This document shows, piece by piece, positions 7,723-16,541 of a stretch of DNA of 64,000 bases (positions are counted from its first letter, which is position 1; each line of letters starts with the position of its first letter). The notes beneath the pieces were generated by a model. It ran no database searches. It was not told where the DNA came from and worked only from the letters and a program-made list of their open reading frames with translations. The DNA comes from JAVBTT01 sp031550325. GTDB lineage: Bacteria > Bacillota > Clostridia > Oscillospirales > UBA929. The DNA lies in the NCBI GenBank assembly GCA_031550325.1, contig JAVBOR010000013.1, forward strand, positions 1 to 64,000, read 5' to 3'. Both the position numbers and the translations under genes were made by a program.

Positions 7723-8984
7723 TTGCAGGGGATGACGCTTTGGCCGCCCATGTACGGACGCAGCGCGGCCGGAATGGTGACGCTGCCGTCGGCGTTTTGA
7801 TGGTTTTCCAGAAGCGGGATCAAAATGCGCGGCGACGCGATGCCGGTGTTGTTCAGCGTATAGCAGAACTTCACGTTTCCGTCGGCGTCGCGGTAGCGAA
7901 TGCCTGAGCGGCGGGCCTGGAAGTCCGACAGCGTCGAGCAGGAATGGGTCTCGCAATAGGCGCCGCGGCTGGGCATCCACGTCTCGACCTCATGCTTGCG
8001 GATCTGCCCGATGCCGATTTCGCCCGTGCACGCCAGACAGACGCGGTAAGGAAGCTCCAAAGCCTGTAAAATGGCCTCGGTGTTGCCCAAAATCTCATAG
8101 TGCAGCGCCTCTGCCTTGGCGGCGTCGTTTTCACACAGGACGACCTGCTCGACCTTTTGGAACTGGTGGACGCGATACAGGCCGCGCGTATCCTTGCCGT
8201 AGGTTCCGGCCTCGCGCCGGAAGCAGGAGGAATACCCGGCGTAGCGCAGCGGAAGCTCGTCGAGTTTGAGAATTTCATCCTGATGATAGCTGACCAACGA
8301 CACCTCTGAGGTTCCGATCAGAAAGAGCTCGTCCTCGGTAATGTGGTATGCCTGGTCGTAGCCGATCGGGAAGTACCCCGTTCCGCGCATGGCGCTCTCC
8401 TTGACCATCAGTGGCACCGACATCGGCGTAAAGCCGCGCGCGCGCAAAAAGTCAAGGACAAAGCGGCAGATGGCCATCTCCAGCAAAACGCCCTCGTTCT
8501 TCAAGAAGTAGGAGCGCGAACCGGCAAACTTCACGGCGCGCGGCACGTCCAGAAGGTCGAGAGACTCGCAAAGCTCGACGTGATCTTTAAACGCAAAGTC
8601 AAACGCGCGCACCTCGCCGACGCGGCGCAGCTCGACATTATCCTCCTCGCCCCTGCCGACGGGCACCTCCGGCGCGGGAACGGACGGAACCGTGAGCATG
8701 ATGGCGTCGAACTCGGCCTTTTCGGCCAGAATCCCGGCCTCCAGGGCGGTCAGCTCCTCCTTCACGGCGCGCACGCGGGCGACGACGCGCTCCCTGTCCT
8801 CGCCCTGCGCCGCCTGCTTGGACAGCGTGTTGCGTTCGGCGCGCAGGTTGTCGCAAAGCTTTGTCTGATCGCGAATGATTTCGTCAAGCGCCAAAAGGCG
8901 GTCAATGTCGGCGCTCATCAGCTTGTCGCGCACCGCCTTCTTCACAATGTCCGGGTTTTGGCGGATAAAGGCCATGTCCAGCAT
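7719..8984 (-). CDS. serS: Seryl-tRNA synthetase
   Basis: 421-aa class II aminoacyl-tRNA synthetase charging tRNA-Ser. The N-terminal long coiled-coil arm covers about residues 25-105. The class II core follows: motif 2 (SSCFRREAGTYGKDTRGLYRVHQFQKVE) and motif 3 (GIASPRILIPLLENHQ). I choose the ATG at 8984 (MLDMAFIRQNPD) because AAGGAG lies 8 nt upstream; the ATG at 8990 would be only 2 nt from it. A TTGACA-17-TATACT promoter is at 9134-9162. The leader of about 140 nt is GC-rich and structured but lacks a recognisable T-box. Confidence 0.97.
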   Translation of the reverse strand: MLDMAFIRQNPDIVKKAVRDKLMSADIDRLLALDEIIRDQTKLCDNLRAERNTLSKQAAQGEDRERVVARVRAVKEELTALEAGILAEKAEFDAIMLTVPSVPAPEVPVGRGEEDNVELRRVGEVRAFDFAFKDHVELCESLDLLDVPRAVKFAGSRSYFLKNEGVLLEMAICRFVLDFLRARGFTPMSVPLMVKESAMRGTGYFPIGYDQAYHITEDELFLIGTSEVSLVSYHQDEILKLDELPLRYAGYSSCFRREAGTYGKDTRGLYRVHQFQKVEQVVLCENDAAKAEALHYEILGNTEAILQALELPYRVCLACTGEIGIGQIRKHEVETWMPSRGAYCETHSCSTLSDFQARRSGIRYRDADGNVKFCYTLNNTGIASPRILIPLLENHQNADGSVTIPAALRPYMGGQSVIPCK

Positions 8985-9133
8985 ACTCATGTCTCCTTGT
9001 CGGTAATGATAAGTATGGGCGGACCGGCGTCTGCCCATAAAACGCGTTAAGGCTTGGCCCGAAAAACACCTCGGTGCCCCGGCTCGCGGGCTGAGGGGGA
9101 CGGCGGGCCGAAGCCGCGGGGAATGATGCCAAC

Positions 9134-9162
9134 AGTATAATGCCGCGCCGCGCCGCTGTCAA
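9134..9162 (-). promoter_or_regulatory. serS promoter
   Basis: Minus-strand TTGACA (9157-9162) and TATACT (9134-9139) with 17-nt spacing. The start site would be near 9127, giving a leader of about 140 nt that contains a GC-rich stem (about 9080-9122). Confidence 0.8.
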
Positions 9163-9178
9163 TATTGGCGCGCCGCCG

Positions 9179-10423
9179 TTATTGCACCAGCGCCCGGTAA
9201 TCGGTGCCCTCGACGGCGCCGACTGCCGAAAAGCTCGCGCGGGAAAAATCAAAAACAAGCCGCGCCATTTCGCGCACATTGTCGCAGGTCACGGCGTCGT
9301 AGCGCTCGATGATCTCGTCCGCGCCCGGCACGTGGCCGATCAGCAGCTCATGCTGGCCCAGATGCTGCATGCGCGCTGAGGTCGATTCAAGGCTCATCAG
9401 GAGGTTTGCCTTGATCTGCTCGCGCACTCTATCAAGCTCATGCTGCTCGGGGCCCTGCTCGGTAAACTGGCGGATCACCTGACAGATGAGCTTGAGCGCC
9501 TGCGCCTCCGTTTCCTTGTTCAGCGCCGTGTACACGCCGAACAGCCCCGTGTCGGCGTGGGCCGCCGTGTAGCTGTACACAGAGTAGCACAGGCCGTTCT
9601 TCTCGCGCACATTCTGGAACAGCCGCGAGCTCATGCCCGCGCCCAAAATGCCGTTGAGCACCTGCAGGGCGTATCGGCGGTCGTCGCCGAGCGGCAGCGA
9701 GGGGAAGCCCAGGCACAGGTGATTCTGCTCAATGGCCTTGGCCCTGGAGGTAAACGCGGGAGAGTACGTCCCGGCGGCGGGCGACGGCGGCGTCTCGCCG
9801 CGAAGCGAGGAGAGCAGGTCGACGAGCTTTTGCTTGTCGGCGTCCGTGTAGCAGCCGGCCAGGCTGACGACCATTCTTCCCGGAACATAGTTTCCGGCCT
9901 TGTAGGCGGCAATGTCGGCGGCGCTCATGGCGTCCAGCGTCCCGCGGTTTCCGAGAATCGGGCGGCCAAGCGGGCAGCCCTTGTACACCGCGGCAAACAG
10001 CTCCTCGCCGACGAGGTCTTCGGGCGTGTCCTCGTACATGCCGATCTCCTCCGCAATCACGCCGCGCTCAAGCTGCCAGTCGTCCTGCGCGAGCTTCGGG
10101 TTGAAGAACAGATCGCTGAGCAGTTCAATGGCGGCGTCGAGATGGGTTCCCAGCGCGCGCCCGTAATAGCAGGTGCATTCCTTGGTGGTAAACGCGTTGA
10201 CCTGTCCGCCGATGGCGTCCATTTCAGAGGCGATTTGGGCGGCTGAACGGCTCTGCGTTCCTTTGAACAGCATGTGCTCAATGGCGTGTGAAATGCCGCC
10301 GAGCGCCTCCGGCTCATGCCGAGCGCCCGAAGAAACCCAAAAACCCACCGCCGCGCTGCGCACGGAGGGCATGTCCTCAAAGATGACGCGAGCGCCGTTG
10401 GGCAGTGTAATTTTGTCGGTCAT
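9179..10423 (-). CDS. M16 family zinc metallopeptidase (YmxG/MlpA-like)
   Basis: 414-aa processing-peptidase-like enzyme. The inverted zinc motif HxxEH is seen as HAIEH (about residue 46), with the distal Glu in ERGVIAEEIGMYEDTPED. A C-terminal M16 domain follows (NGILGAGMSSRLFQNVREKNGLCYSVYSY). The start at 10423 has AAAGGGG about 7 nt upstream. It lies directly after pnp, the same neighbourhood as mlpA/ymxG in Bacillus. The role is probably turnover of small peptides, but the natural substrate is unknown. Confidence 0.92.
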   Translation of the reverse strand: MTDKITLPNGARVIFEDMPSVRSAAVGFWVSSGARHEPEALGGISHAIEHMLFKGTQSRSAAQIASEMDAIGGQVNAFTTKECTCYYGRALGTHLDAAIELLSDLFFNPKLAQDDWQLERGVIAEEIGMYEDTPEDLVGEELFAAVYKGCPLGRPILGNRGTLDAMSAADIAAYKAGNYVPGRMVVSLAGCYTDADKQKLVDLLSSLRGETPPSPAAGTYSPAFTSRAKAIEQNHLCLGFPSLPLGDDRRYALQVLNGILGAGMSSRLFQNVREKNGLCYSVYSYTAAHADTGLFGVYTALNKETEAQALKLICQVIRQFTEQGPEQHELDRVREQIKANLLMSLESTSARMQHLGQHELLIGHVPGADEIIERYDAVTCDNVREMARLVFDFSRASFSAVGAVEGTDYRALVQ

Positions 10424-10445
10424 AGAATCCCCTTTTCGTCAAAGA

Positions 10446-10489
10446 GGGCGGGTTTGAGCGCGTCTTGTCAACGCGCTGTAAACCCGCCC
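10446..10489 (-). terminator. Hairpin between pnp and M16 peptidase gene
   Basis: Outer 10-bp perfect stem (10446-10455 with 10480-10489) and inner 7-bp stem (AGCGCGT with ACGCGCT). On the minus strand it is followed by TCTTTG, a weak T-tract, so it may allow partial read-through into the peptidase gene or act in processing. Confidence 0.6.
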
Positions 10490-10506
10490 CCCAAAAATTG
10501 CTCTTT

Positions 10507-12615
10507 TTACAGCTCTCCGGCCACCGCGTCTTTGCGCGAAAGATTGATGCGGCCTCTCTCGTCTGCGCCGAGATATTTGACCCAGGTCATGTCGCCGACG
10601 TTTACGACGTCCTCGACCTTGGCCACACGGTGATTTTCCAGCTTGGAAATGTGCACCATGCCCTCCTTGCCGGGCGCGTATTCGACAAACGCGCCGATGG
10701 GCAACACGCGCGTGACCTTGCCGTAGAACATGTCACCGATCTTGGCCTCGAAGACAATGCTCTTGATGATGCGCTGCGCCTTTTCGCAGTCCTCTTTGTT
10801 GACCGCCGCAATAAACACGCGTCCGTCGTCCTCGATGTCAATCTTGGTGTTGGTGTCGGCGACGATCTTCTGAATCACGCTGCCGCCCTTGCCGATGACT
10901 TCGCGGATCTTTTCGGGGTCAATCTGCATCTGGATCATCTTGGGCGCGTATTTGGACAGCTCTTCGCGCGGGGCGGCGATGCACGGGAGCATGATGTCGT
11001 CCAGGATCTTGTAGCGCGCGTCTCTGGTGATGTCGAGCGCCGAGCGGATGATCTCCGCAGTCAGGCCGTCAATCTTCAGGTCCATCTGGATGGCGGTGAT
11101 GCCCTGCTTGCTGCCGGCCACCTTGAAGTCCATGTCGCCGTAAAAGTCTTCCAGCCCCTGAATGTCCACAAAGGTCATCCAGCGGTCGCCCTCGGTAATC
11201 AGGCCGGAGGAAATGCCGGCCACCGGCGCCTTGATGGGCACGCCGGCGTCCATGAGGGCCAGCGTGGAGCCGCAAACGCTGCCCTGCGAAGTGGAGCCGT
11301 TGGAGGAGAGCACCTCGCTGACCAGTCTGATGCAGTAGGGAAACTCTGCTTCGGGCGGAATGACCGGCTCAAGCGCGCGTTCCGCCAGCGCGCCGTGACC
11401 GATTTCGCGGCGGCCGGGGCTGCGCGACGGCCGCGCCTCGCCCACCGAATAGGACGGGAAGTTGTAGTGGTGCATATAGCGCTTGACTTCCTCGTCAAAG
11501 ATGTTGTCGAGCTTTTGCTGATCGGAGATCGTGCCAAGCGTGGCGATGGTCAGCACCTGGGTCTGGCCGCGTGTAAACAGGCCCGAGCCGTGCGTGCGGG
11601 GCAAAATGCCGACTTCCGCGCCGAGCGGGCGCACTTCCAGCATACCGCGCCCATCCACGCGCTTGTTCTCATCGAGCAGCCAGCGGCGCACGACGTGCTT
11701 CTGCAGCTTATAGGCCACGTCGCCGAGGTCGGCTTCGACAGTGGGAAACCGTTGGGCGTATTGTTCCACAATTTCGGCCTTCCATACCTTCAGACGATCC
11801 TCACGGACGTTTTTGTCGTCGGTGTCAAGGCAGAGGCGAAGCTTGTCCAGTCCGTCGGCCAAAATAGCGTCATAAAGCTCCTGATTGAACGCCGATCTGG
11901 CATAGGTCATGGGCGGCTTGCCAAGCTCGTCCTTGATGCCCTGAATAAACGCGCACAGCCGCTTGACTTCGGCATGGCCGAACATGATGGCGTCAAACAT
12001 CGTGTCCTCGGGGATCTGCTCGGCGCCGGCCTCGATCATCGAGACCTTTTCAGCCGTACCGGCGACCACGAGCTGCAGGGTGGACACCTCGCGCTGCGCG
12101 GCGGTGGGGTTGATGACGAACTGGCCGTCGACAAGGCCGACAGAGACGCCGGCGATGGGGCCATTCCACGGAATGTCGGAAACGGACAGCGCGATGGACG
12201 CGCCGAGCATGGCGGGAATCTCGGGGGCGCAGTCGGGCTCAACGCTCATGATGGTGGCGGCAATGGCGACGTCGTTGCGCATGTCGGAGGGAAACAGCGG
12301 GCGCATCGGGCGGTCGATCAGACGCGAGGCCAGCACGGCCTTTTCGCTGGGACGGCCCTCGCGGCGCAGAAAGCTGCCCGGAATCCGGCCGACGGAATAA
12401 AGCCGCTCCTCGAAGTCCACGGAGAGCGGGAAATAGTCCAGTCCTTCACGGGGTTTGGCGGCGGCTGTCGCCGTTACCAGAACTTGAGTCTCGCCGTAGC
12501 GGATCATGGCGGCGCCGTTGGCGAGCTCGGCGAGCTTGCCGATCTCCACGACCAGCGGGCGCCCGCCCAGGGTTGTCTCATAGGTGCGCAGGTTGGGGTA
12601 TTCACGTTTTGTCAT
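10507..12615 (-). CDS. pnp: Polyribonucleotide nucleotidyltransferase (PNPase)
   Basis: 702-aa phosphorolytic 3'-5' exoribonuclease and degradosome enzyme. Two RNase PH-like domains (about 1-230 and 310-540) flank an alpha-helical domain. A KH domain (DPEKIREVIGKGGSVIQKI) and an S1 domain (VLPIGAFVEYAPGKEGMVHISKL) end the protein. The ATG at 12615 (MTKREYPNLRTYE) has AGAGGATG just upstream. It follows rpsO, the classic rpsO-pnp order. The spacer carries two hairpins of the type cut by RNase III in other bacteria. Confidence 0.97.
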   Translation of the reverse strand: MTKREYPNLRTYETTLGGRPLVVEIGKLAELANGAAMIRYGETQVLVTATAAAKPREGLDYFPLSVDFEERLYSVGRIPGSFLRREGRPSEKAVLASRLIDRPMRPLFPSDMRNDVAIAATIMSVEPDCAPEIPAMLGASIALSVSDIPWNGPIAGVSVGLVDGQFVINPTAAQREVSTLQLVVAGTAEKVSMIEAGAEQIPEDTMFDAIMFGHAEVKRLCAFIQGIKDELGKPPMTYARSAFNQELYDAILADGLDKLRLCLDTDDKNVREDRLKVWKAEIVEQYAQRFPTVEADLGDVAYKLQKHVVRRWLLDENKRVDGRGMLEVRPLGAEVGILPRTHGSGLFTRGQTQVLTIATLGTISDQQKLDNIFDEEVKRYMHHYNFPSYSVGEARPSRSPGRREIGHGALAERALEPVIPPEAEFPYCIRLVSEVLSSNGSTSQGSVCGSTLALMDAGVPIKAPVAGISSGLITEGDRWMTFVDIQGLEDFYGDMDFKVAGSKQGITAIQMDLKIDGLTAEIIRSALDITRDARYKILDDIMLPCIAAPREELSKYAPKMIQMQIDPEKIREVIGKGGSVIQKIVADTNTKIDIEDDGRVFIAAVNKEDCEKAQRIIKSIVFEAKIGDMFYGKVTRVLPIGAFVEYAPGKEGMVHISKLENHRVAKVEDVVNVGDMTWVKYLGADERGRINLSRKDAVAGEL

Positions 12616-12641
12616 GTTACATCCTCTTTCTTTCTTACGGC

Positions 12642-12665
12642 CTGCGGCTTCCTGTGAGCTCGCAG
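12642..12665 (-). promoter_or_regulatory. Hairpin in the pnp leader
   Basis: CTGCG (12642-12646) and CGCAG (12661-12665) close a stem 27 nt upstream of the pnp start. Together with the larger hairpin at 12685-12722 it resembles the autoregulatory leader of pnp in other bacteria; this is an inference by position. Confidence 0.45.
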
Positions 12666-12684
12666 CCAAACGTCATTTACACGA

Positions 12685-12722
12685 ACGCGCAAGGAGCGTC
12701 CACAAAACAACCCCTTGCGCGT
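12685..12722 (-). promoter_or_regulatory. rpsO-pnp spacer hairpin, candidate RNase III site
   Basis: Perfect 10-bp stem (ACGCGCAAGG at 12685-12694 with CCTTGCGCGT at 12713-12722) and an 18-nt loop, just after the rpsO stop. It has no T-tract and so may be a processing site or weak terminator. Confidence 0.55.
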
Positions 12723-12730
12723 GACGGTCT

Positions 12731-12997
12731 TTATTTGCGGATGCCCAGCTTGGCAATCAGGGCGCGGTAGCGCTCGATGTCCTTGTCGGCCAGGTAGTCC
12801 AGAAGACTGCGGCGCTGGCCAACCATCTTGAGCAGACCGCGGCGGGAGTGATTGTCTTTCTTGTGCACCTTCAGGTGCTGGGTAAGCTGGTTGATGCGCT
12901 CGGTCAGGATGGCAACCTGCACCTCGGGGGAGCCTGTGTCGGTCTCATGAATGCGGTTTCCCTGGATGACTGCGGTTTTTTGTTCTTTGAGAAGCAT
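12731..12997 (-). CDS. rpsO: 30S ribosomal protein S15
   Basis: 88-aa primary 16S rRNA-binding protein of the small subunit. The typical S15 signature is present (HETDTGSPEVQVAILTERI, HKKDNHSRRGLL, RRSLLDYL). Length is exact for the family. The start at 12997 has AAAGGTG upstream. A TTTACA-17-TAGAAT promoter lies at 13141-13169, leaving a leader of about 135 nt in which S15 could autoregulate, as is known in other bacteria. Confidence 0.98.
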   Translation of the reverse strand: MLLKEQKTAVIQGNRIHETDTGSPEVQVAILTERINQLTQHLKVHKKDNHSRRGLLKMVGQRRSLLDYLADKDIERYRALIAKLGIRK

Positions 12998-13140
12998 GCG
13001 TCAATTTCACCTTTCCATTCCAATTATTTCCCGCAAGGCAGGGTAAAGGGTGGGTGAACGCGCTCGCCGCGCGGCCCTTGGCCGGGCGGTTGAAGGAGCC
13101 GCAATCCCAAAACTGAGCCTAGGGGATACGAAACGAAATT

Positions 13141-13169
13141 ATTCTATCATAGCGCCACCGCAATGTAAA
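13141..13169 (-). promoter_or_regulatory. rpsO promoter
   Basis: Minus-strand TTTACA (13164-13169) and TAGAAT (13141-13146), 17-nt spacing. The downstream leader (12998-13135) is GC-rich with a GGCCAAGGGCC hairpin. Confidence 0.75.
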
Positions 13170-13224
13170 GAAGATGTTACGCCAAAATGGCAACTTTGCG
13201 CGTGGGCCGCGGCAACCGACCGTT

Positions 13225-13250
13225 AAATGGCCTTCGGTTCTTTGGCAGTT
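13225..13250 (-). repeat. Partial head of the dispersed repeat (copy D)
   Basis: On the minus strand TGCCAAAGAACCGAAGG matches the left arm and loop of the repeat head hairpin, but the right arm is missing. It lies just after the GH3 stop. Confidence 0.4.
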
Positions 13251-13254
13251 TGCC

Positions 13255-15444
13255 TCAGGAGTTGGCCAGATTAATGATGTCCTCGGTCTGCGCCTCGGTA
13301 AAAGCGCCGCCAGACAGCGTGGCGACGGCGCGGATGGGCATGCTTAAGATGATGGCTTTGATGTCCATTCCCAGCAAGTCCTGGCCCTCATTCTGCGCAA
13401 AAAACCCTTCGAGAACAGGCTTGATCTGCCCGGCCGCGGGAGAGTTCAGGAAATCCTGCAGAGAGTCGTGCCTCGTATACACATGCCTGGGCCCCGCCGA
13501 GGCAATGTCCACAGAGGCTTTGAGCGCAATGTTGCGCGAGGAGAAGCCGACCCGAAGCTCATAGCGTCCTGCTTCCACAACCCAGCCGTGGTCATAGTAG
13601 GCAAAGGAGCGCTCGTTCAGTGTCATGTGCACGGTGCCGCTCTCGCCGGGGCCGAGCCTGATCTTGGCAAAGCCCTTGAGCTCCTGCACGGGGCGGGGCT
13701 GCCGGGCGGCGGGCGGCGCGACATACAGCTGCACCACGGCGCGTCCGACGCGCCTGCCTGTGTTGGTGACCTTGACCGACACGTCGACGTCAACGCCGTT
13801 TTGGCTGATCTCAAGGTCGCTGTAGGCAAAGGAAGTGTAGTTCAGCCCGTGTCCGAACGGGAACAACGGCGCGATCTTGCGCGCGTCATACCAGCGGTAA
13901 CCGACAAACACCCCTTCGCTGTAGCGAACCTCATGCCGTCCGCCGGGGAAGTCCATAAAGCAGGGCGTGTCCTCAAGGCGCTCGGGGAAGGTCTCGGCCA
14001 GACGTCCGCTGGGCTCCTTTACGCCGTAAAGAACGTCGGCTAGCGCGCCGCCCACCCGCTGGCCGCAGGGATATACCATCAGCAGCGCGCGCGCCTTGCT
14101 GAGCCAGGGCATGAGTACGGGGCCACCGTTCATCAGCACGACCACGACATTGGACTGCACGGCGCTAACCGCGTCGACCAGCGCGTTCTGCACGGCGGGA
14201 AGCGCCAGATCTGGACGGTCAACGCCCTCGCTCTGCGCGCCCTCGGGCAGGCCGACAATGATAACCGCGACGTCTGACTTGGACGCGGCGACGACGGCCT
14301 CTTTGAGCAGCGCCTCATCCCGCGCGCCGTCGGTGCGGAAGCCCTGGGCGTATGTCACAGGGGGATCAAACACGCGCATTTCCTCAAGAGGAACGTCCAC
14401 GCCGCCGCTGGGATTGACGCGCGAGCTTCCGCCGCCCTGAATGATCGGCTGCATGCCGAACGGGCCGATCAGGCAAACGCGCTGAGCGGGGATCAGCGGC
14501 AGCAGGCCGCCGTCATTCTTCAAAAGAACGATGCTCTCGGCAGCGATGCGGCGGTTAAGCATCGGAGGGCATTCGCCGGGCTTTGTATTAACGCTCTTGC
14601 AGAGCAGAATCAGTTCAATCAGACGGCGAACGCAAACGTCGACCAGCTCTTCCGAGAGCTTGCCGCTCTCCACGGCGCGCAGCACGGCGTCGTCATGTTC
14701 GACAAAACCGGGCATCTCCAGGTCAAGCCCGGCCGCAACGGTGGCGGGACGGTCGGACACTGCGCCCCAGTCGGACACCGTGACGCCCTCGTATCCCCAC
14801 TCCTCGCGCAGAAGGTCATGCATGAGCCATCTGTTTTCGGTGCACAGCGGGCCGACCAAACGGTTATAGGCAATCATGACCGTCCAGGGAGCGCACTCCT
14901 TAATCACCGTCTCGAACGCAGGCAGATAAATCTCCCGCAGCGTACGGTCGTCGATGATGGCGTCAATGTTCATCCGGTTTGTCTCCTGGTTGTTCACCGC
15001 GAAGTGCTTCAGCGAGCAGCCCACGCCGGTGTCCTGCATGGCGTTTACATAGCTTTTGGCCATTTCCCCGGTCAGAAAGGGATCCTCGGACATGTACTCA
15101 AAGTTGCGCCCGCCCAGCGGGGAGCGCTTGATGTTCACGCCCGGCGCGAGCACGAGGTTGACGCCCTTGGCCGCGGCCTCGGCGCCGAGAGCGCCGCCGA
15201 CATTGGCAGCACGCGCTCTGTCCCAGGTAGAAGCGACCGCCGATTCCGTGGGAAAACAGGTGGCGGGATCGGACTCCAGCGCAAGGGCTCCCTGTGTGGC
15301 GCGAAGGCCGTTTGGCCCGTCGTGCATGCGAATAGACGGCACGTCCCCCACCGCTCTGGTGTTCCACGCGTCCACGCCCGACAACAGCCCGCATTTCTCC
15401 TTGAGCGATAAGGCTCTGAGCAGTTTTTCCACCGATTGGCTCAT
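13255..15444 (-). CDS. Glycoside hydrolase family 3 (beta-glucosidase-like)
   Basis: 729-aa exo-acting beta-glycosidase. The N-terminal barrel holds KHF (146-148), NNQETNR and the nucleophile Asp225 in VSDWGA. The second alpha/beta domain lies at about 300-500 (IIVGLPEGAQSEGVDRPDLALP). A C-terminal fibronectin-III-like domain (GFAKIRLGPGESGTVHMTL) and a family-typical tail follow. No signal peptide is seen, so it is probably cytoplasmic and acts on imported oligosaccharides. The start at 15444 has GGGAGG 10 nt upstream. A promoter lies at 15768-15796, leaving a leader of about 320 nt that contains repeat copy C. The exact sugar is not predictable. Confidence 0.92.
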   Translation of the reverse strand: MSQSVEKLLRALSLKEKCGLLSGVDAWNTRAVGDVPSIRMHDGPNGLRATQGALALESDPATCFPTESAVASTWDRARAANVGGALGAEAAAKGVNLVLAPGVNIKRSPLGGRNFEYMSEDPFLTGEMAKSYVNAMQDTGVGCSLKHFAVNNQETNRMNIDAIIDDRTLREIYLPAFETVIKECAPWTVMIAYNRLVGPLCTENRWLMHDLLREEWGYEGVTVSDWGAVSDRPATVAAGLDLEMPGFVEHDDAVLRAVESGKLSEELVDVCVRRLIELILLCKSVNTKPGECPPMLNRRIAAESIVLLKNDGGLLPLIPAQRVCLIGPFGMQPIIQGGGSSRVNPSGGVDVPLEEMRVFDPPVTYAQGFRTDGARDEALLKEAVVAASKSDVAVIIVGLPEGAQSEGVDRPDLALPAVQNALVDAVSAVQSNVVVVLMNGGPVLMPWLSKARALLMVYPCGQRVGGALADVLYGVKEPSGRLAETFPERLEDTPCFMDFPGGRHEVRYSEGVFVGYRWYDARKIAPLFPFGHGLNYTSFAYSDLEISQNGVDVDVSVKVTNTGRRVGRAVVQLYVAPPAARQPRPVQELKGFAKIRLGPGESGTVHMTLNERSFAYYDHGWVVEAGRYELRVGFSSRNIALKASVDIASAGPRHVYTRHDSLQDFLNSPAAGQIKPVLEGFFAQNEGQDLLGMDIKAIILSMPIRAVATLSGGAFTEAQTEDIINLANS

Positions 15445-15509
15445 TGAAAGACAACCTCCCTAAAATAGTTGATGATTTTTGCAAAAAGGGCAAAGCTAGT
15501 TAAATGACG

Positions 15510-15532
15510 CAGACCGCCGCAGCGGTCTGCAG
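15510..15532 (-). other. Hairpin in the GH3 leader
   Basis: GCAGACCGC and GCGGTCTGC form a near-perfect stem within the untranslated leader of the GH3 gene. No regulator site is recognised. Confidence 0.4.
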
Positions 15533-15544
15533 CCGACCCGCGCG

Positions 15545-15752
15545 TTGTCAAAAAGCGCTTTGAGTCTTCGTCCTTTTCCTGGATTCGTGTCGAGCCTGAC
15601 GCCGCAGGCGGCAGGTTCTTGCTGGACTGAATCCAGGAAGAATATGAACCACAACGGTTTCGGAAATTCGTTTCTCGAAACCGTTTCCCTGCAAACCGCC
15701 TCAGCGGTTTGATCCTGCCTCGTTTTGTCAAAGCACCGAAGGTTCCTTGACA
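15545..15752 (-). repeat. Dispersed intergenic repeat, copy C (long form)
   Basis: Read on the minus strand it starts with the TGTCAAGGAACC/GGTGCTTTGACA hairpin (15726-15752). It then carries an internal 9-bp stem (ACGGTTTCG with CGAAACCGT), the block CCAGCAAGAACCTGCCGCC, GGCGTCAGGCTCGAC and ATCCAGGAAAAGGACGAAG, and ends TTTTTGACA. The last blocks match copy B at 34952-35168 nearly base for base. Confidence 0.75.
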
Positions 15753-15767
15753 ACCTGTATACCAGTC

Positions 15768-15796
15768 ATTATTACAGAAGAGATTGTCCTTGTCAA
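15768..15796 (-). promoter_or_regulatory. Promoter of the GH3 gene
   Basis: Minus-strand TTGACA (15791-15796) and AATAAT (15768-15773) with 17-nt spacing. The gap 15446-15963 otherwise holds repeat copy C and, on the plus strand, a possible TTGCCA-17-TACAGT promoter for the GtrA-like gene. Confidence 0.6.
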
Positions 15797-15963
15797 GGGA
15801 CGCCAAGCCAAGCGCCCTGGCCATCTGGAGCGGTCCAAAAAACTTGCCAGACGAAGGATCTTGTGATACAGTAATTTCCTGTTCGCGATGGCGCGGCAGG
15901 GCGGCGTAAACGCATGATCGGGAGCTCGGCGACGCGCCATATTTTAAGGATGGAGACGGCTAC

Positions 15964-16377
15964 ATGAAGGAGAACGTGCTTGCGTTTTGGACAAGGCACC
16001 GCCGTATTCTGGTGTATTGTGTGGTCGGCGGCTGCACGACGCTTGTCAACATGGCCCTGTTTACGGCGCTCTATTACGGCGCGCATTTCAACGAGAACGC
16101 CGCCAATGTGACGGCCGTTGTGGCATCGGTGATTTTTGCCTATATTACCAATAAAATATATGTTTTTCAGACCCACTGCCCCACTGCCTCTGATTTTGTG
16201 CGCGAGATGCTCACCTTTTTTGCGGCGCGCGGGCTGACCATGCTCATAGAGGTGGGCGGGGGCTATTTGCTGATGACCTTGATGGGCATGGAGGCCTGGA
16301 TTTGCAAGGTCTTGCTCATCTGTGTCGTGCTGGTGCTCAACTATGTGTTCTCCAGGCTTCTGGTATTTAAGACATAA
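15964..16377 (+). CDS. GtrA-like membrane protein
   Basis: 137-aa protein with four predicted membrane segments (about 14-33, 44-65, 78-102, 110-130) and the family's KIYVFQT and FSRLLVFKT ends. GtrA proteins are linked to flipping or transfer of polyprenyl-linked sugars for surface glycans. The start at 15964 has GGAG 8 nt upstream. It stands alone between the divergent GH3 gene and the fliD operon; no glycosyltransferase is adjacent. Confidence 0.88.
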   Translation: MKENVLAFWTRHRRILVYCVVGGCTTLVNMALFTALYYGAHFNENAANVTAVVASVIFAYITNKIYVFQTHCPTASDFVREMLTFFAARGLTMLIEVGGGYLLMTLMGMEAWICKVLLICVVLVLNYVFSRLLVFKT

Positions 16378-16429
16378 GGAAAAAAATGCCGCGTTTTTTT
16401 TGAGAACGCGCGATATCTGCCGGTCGGCC

Positions 16430-16457
16430 TAAAGACGGTTGACATTTTTGACGATAT
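16430..16457 (+). promoter_or_regulatory. Sigma-28 (SigD)-type promoter of the fliD operon
   Basis: TAAA (16430-16433), 16 nt, then GACGATAT (16450-16457). This fits the motility sigma consensus TAAA-N15-GCCGATAT with one mismatch. It lies about 85 nt before the fliD start. A TTGACA at 16439 has no matching -10 box. Confidence 0.75.
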
Positions 16458-16541
16458 TATTGCTGACGAGATATGAGGGCGTCGGCAATCAGCAAGAACA
16501 TACAGGTTGCCGCCGCAGTCCGTAAAAAGGAGGGCGCGGGA

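Noticed and set aside
8985..9130. T-box riboswitch upstream of serS
   Set aside because: The leader is structured, but no AGGGTGGNACCGCG-like T-box sequence or clear terminator/antiterminator pair is seen.
10465..12657. 730-codon open frame on the plus strand
   Set aside because: It is exactly antisense to pnp, whose domains are unmistakable; long antisense frames arise from high GC at third positions.
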